A stretch of DNA of 6,821 nucleotides from CAUZIZ01 sp047514575 (GTDB lineage Bacteria > Acidobacteriota > UBA6911 > RPQK01 > JAJDTT01). Where the stretch lies: assembly GCA_047514575.1 (NCBI GenBank), contig JAKZYH010000264.1, forward strand, positions 1 through 6,821. Direction: 5' to 3'. Shown one piece after another: positions 6,009 to 6,821 of the stretch. How positions within the stretch are numbered: position 1 is the stretch's first letter; every line of letters begins with the position of its first letter. The notes under the pieces were generated by a model that saw only the letters and a list, made by a program, of their open reading frames with translations, was not told the origin of the DNA and ran no database searches. Both the position numbers and the translations under genes were made by a program.

Positions 6009-6581
6009 ATGTTTCGAGTTTGTCACCTACTCTTGCCAGCCCTGTTTCTGGGGACAGTCGCCGGGCAGCAGCTCAAGAAGCAGGTCGATCTTTCCAGCTG
6101 TCACGCCTTCATCGACTACGAAAACATCTGGACAATCGAGATCGTGCGGACCCAGAGCGCCGATGCCGTCCCCATCTTGAACATCATTACCTTCACGCCG
6201 GGAGAATGGGATCTTCGACCCAACCAGGTCCATGTGTTCGACACAGAGGGTTCGGAGGCGGAGGTGAAGCGCTTTTCGATCGACACCGGCGTCGCCGATG
6301 ACCCCTACGACACCAAGTATCTCAAGGTGCTGGGCAACAGCTTCATCGGCATTGATCTACTCGGCGAGTTCGAGGGTTTCCAAGAGTCGCCTCGGGTCGC
6401 CATCGATCTGGGACATCTGCGTTTCGAGCTCAAGCCCTTGGACTGCAACTGGTTCGAGAGGATTGCGGAGCAGATCAACAAGATCAACTTCAACAGCCCC
6501 AATATCCAGGAAGACTTTGAAATCCTCAGGATCGAACACCTGGGAAATAAGGTACCCCGACCCAAGGCCGGATATTGGTGA
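6009..6581 (+). CDS. Exported protein of unknown function
   Basis: This gene encodes 190 residues that I do not recognise. A signal peptide is clear: MFRVCHLLLPALFLGTVAG, with cleavage probable around residues 18-19. The mature part is acidic and predicted to be mostly beta-rich, with alternating hydrophobic stretches (IWTIEIVRT, PILNIITF, SFIGIDLLGEF, RVAIDLGHLRFEL) and one amphipathic helix (WFERIAEQINKI, 148-159). It has just two mature cysteines, C31 and C146, which could form a disulfide in the periplasm. There is no membrane segment after the signal. The context gives little: it follows pyrD by 119 nt but has its own promoter-like sequence, so it is probably a separate transcript. The start ATG at 6009 is supported by the signal peptide immediately after it. 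That it is a real gene is likely from length, codon pattern and signal; function is unknown. Confidence 0.8.
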   Translation: MFRVCHLLLPALFLGTVAGQQLKKQVDLSSCHAFIDYENIWTIEIVRTQSADAVPILNIITFTPGEWDLRPNQVHVFDTEGSEAEVKRFSIDTGVADDPYDTKYLKVLGNSFIGIDLLGEFEGFQESPRVAIDLGHLRFELKPLDCNWFERIAEQINKINFNSPNIQEDFEILRIEHLGNKVPRPKAGYW

Positions 6582-6614
6582 TCTTAGGGTCTGCGCAAGA
6601 ATAACCTGGTAGAA

Positions 6615-6740
6615 TTGGCGCTCAGATTTGCACCAGATTTGGCCGCGAACGATTGAGCGAAACCGCAGGCGTAGCCAGGCCTACGTTGAGGATTTCGCGA
6701 TTGAGGAGCGGCCGAAGATGGTGTGAAGCTGAGATGCCAA
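6615..6740 (+). repeat. Nested imperfect inverted repeat: structured RNA or intergenic palindromic element
   Basis: Arms 6621-6646 and 6708-6733 (26 nt each) pair along nearly their full length, with three mismatches and several G-U pairs. The outer end is extended by TTGGC (6615-6619) with GCCAA (6736-6740). Inside, GCGAAA (6657-6662) pairs with TTTCGC (6693-6698), and the tip CGTAG (6670-6674) pairs with CTACG (6681-6685). CGATTGAG is also directly repeated (6650-6657 and 6698-6705). The result is a long rod with nested inner stems, about 126 nt. G-U pairs that keep the fold on one strand favour RNA, read on the plus strand. A TAGAAT at 6610-6615 could be a -10, though a start near 6622 would cut off the outermost stem. 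It matches no RNA family I can name; a dispersed REP-like or MITE-like element is the main alternative. No transposase or target duplication is visible. Confidence 0.5.
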
Positions 6741-6762
6741 ACTGCCAAGTTATTTGGGTGCG

Positions 6763-6775
6763 GCTCTTTTAGAGC
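6763..6775. repeat. Short perfect hairpin downstream of the structured element
   Basis: GCTCT, TTT loop, AGAGC: 5 perfect pairs. It lies 22 nt after the large inverted repeat and may be part of the same element. It is not followed by a U-tract, so it is not a standard intrinsic terminator. The remaining sequence to the window end (6776-6821) shows no gene. Confidence 0.3.
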
Positions 6776-6821
6776 GAACCATTATCCTTTATTGACAATA
6801 GGTTAGCCGGGTCCGAATCGT

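Noticed and set aside
6734..6772. Small ORF (MPNCQVIWVRLF) starting inside the 3' end of the large hairpin element
   Set aside because: Only 12 codons, weak ribosome site, and it overlaps the structured element; chance is the simpler reading without homologues that keep the frame.
6792..6797. Perfect TTGACA near the window end, a possible -35
   Set aside because: The expected -10 would lie at about 6815-6820 (GAATCG), which is a poor match, and the downstream gene is outside the window.
1..6821. CRISPR array, tRNA, rRNA, transposase or prophage genes
   Set aside because: No regularly spaced repeats, no cloverleaf with tRNA signature bases, and no recognisable mobile-element protein were seen.

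Overview
The window is dominated by de novo pyrimidine biosynthesis genes on two divergent transcription units. It looks like a moderately GC-rich Gram-negative bacterium. A DsbD with a periplasmic N-terminal domain implies a periplasm. The PyrR plus heterotetrameric (class 1B, PyrK/PyrD) dihydroorotate dehydrogenase set excludes an E. coli-like gammaproteobacterium. My best guess from protein style and gene order is Acidobacteriota or a neighbouring phylum, but no phylogenetic marker is present and this remains inference.

Minus strand, reading right to left from about 4060 to 1: a sigma70-like promoter, pyrR (GTG start near 4004), a 96-nt spacer with alternative RNA pairings, pyrB (aspartate carbamoyltransferase), pyrC (type I dihydroorotase, overlapping pyrB by ATGA), then a short gap and the 5' part of a dsbD-type thiol:disulfide interchange gene that runs off the left edge. 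PyrB and PyrC catalyse steps 2 and 3 of UMP synthesis, and PyrR is the expected UMP/PRPP-sensing RNA-binding regulator. DsbD has no pathway link to pyrimidines and may simply share the transcript.

Plus strand, from about 4096 to 5889: an extended -10 promoter whose predicted start site falls at the GTG of pyrK, the FAD/2Fe-2S electron-transfer subunit. A 53-nt gap holding a 13-codon mini-ORF with its own Shine-Dalgarno follows, then pyrD, the FMN catalytic subunit. PyrK and PyrD form the NAD-linked dihydroorotate dehydrogenase (step 4). carAB, pyrE and pyrF are not in the window, so the pathway is split across the genome.

Plus strand, 5972-6581: a promoter-like sequence placed for a leaderless transcript, then an unrecognised exported protein of 190 residues. 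The last 240 bases have no convincing gene. They contain a striking nested inverted-repeat structure (6615-6740) with G-U-type mismatches, which looks like a structured RNA or a dispersed intergenic palindromic element.

Most of the window is ordinary pyr metabolism. The parts worth a second look are the 3' structured element, the pyrR-pyrB spacer, the pyrK-pyrD mini-ORF and the two apparently leaderless starts.
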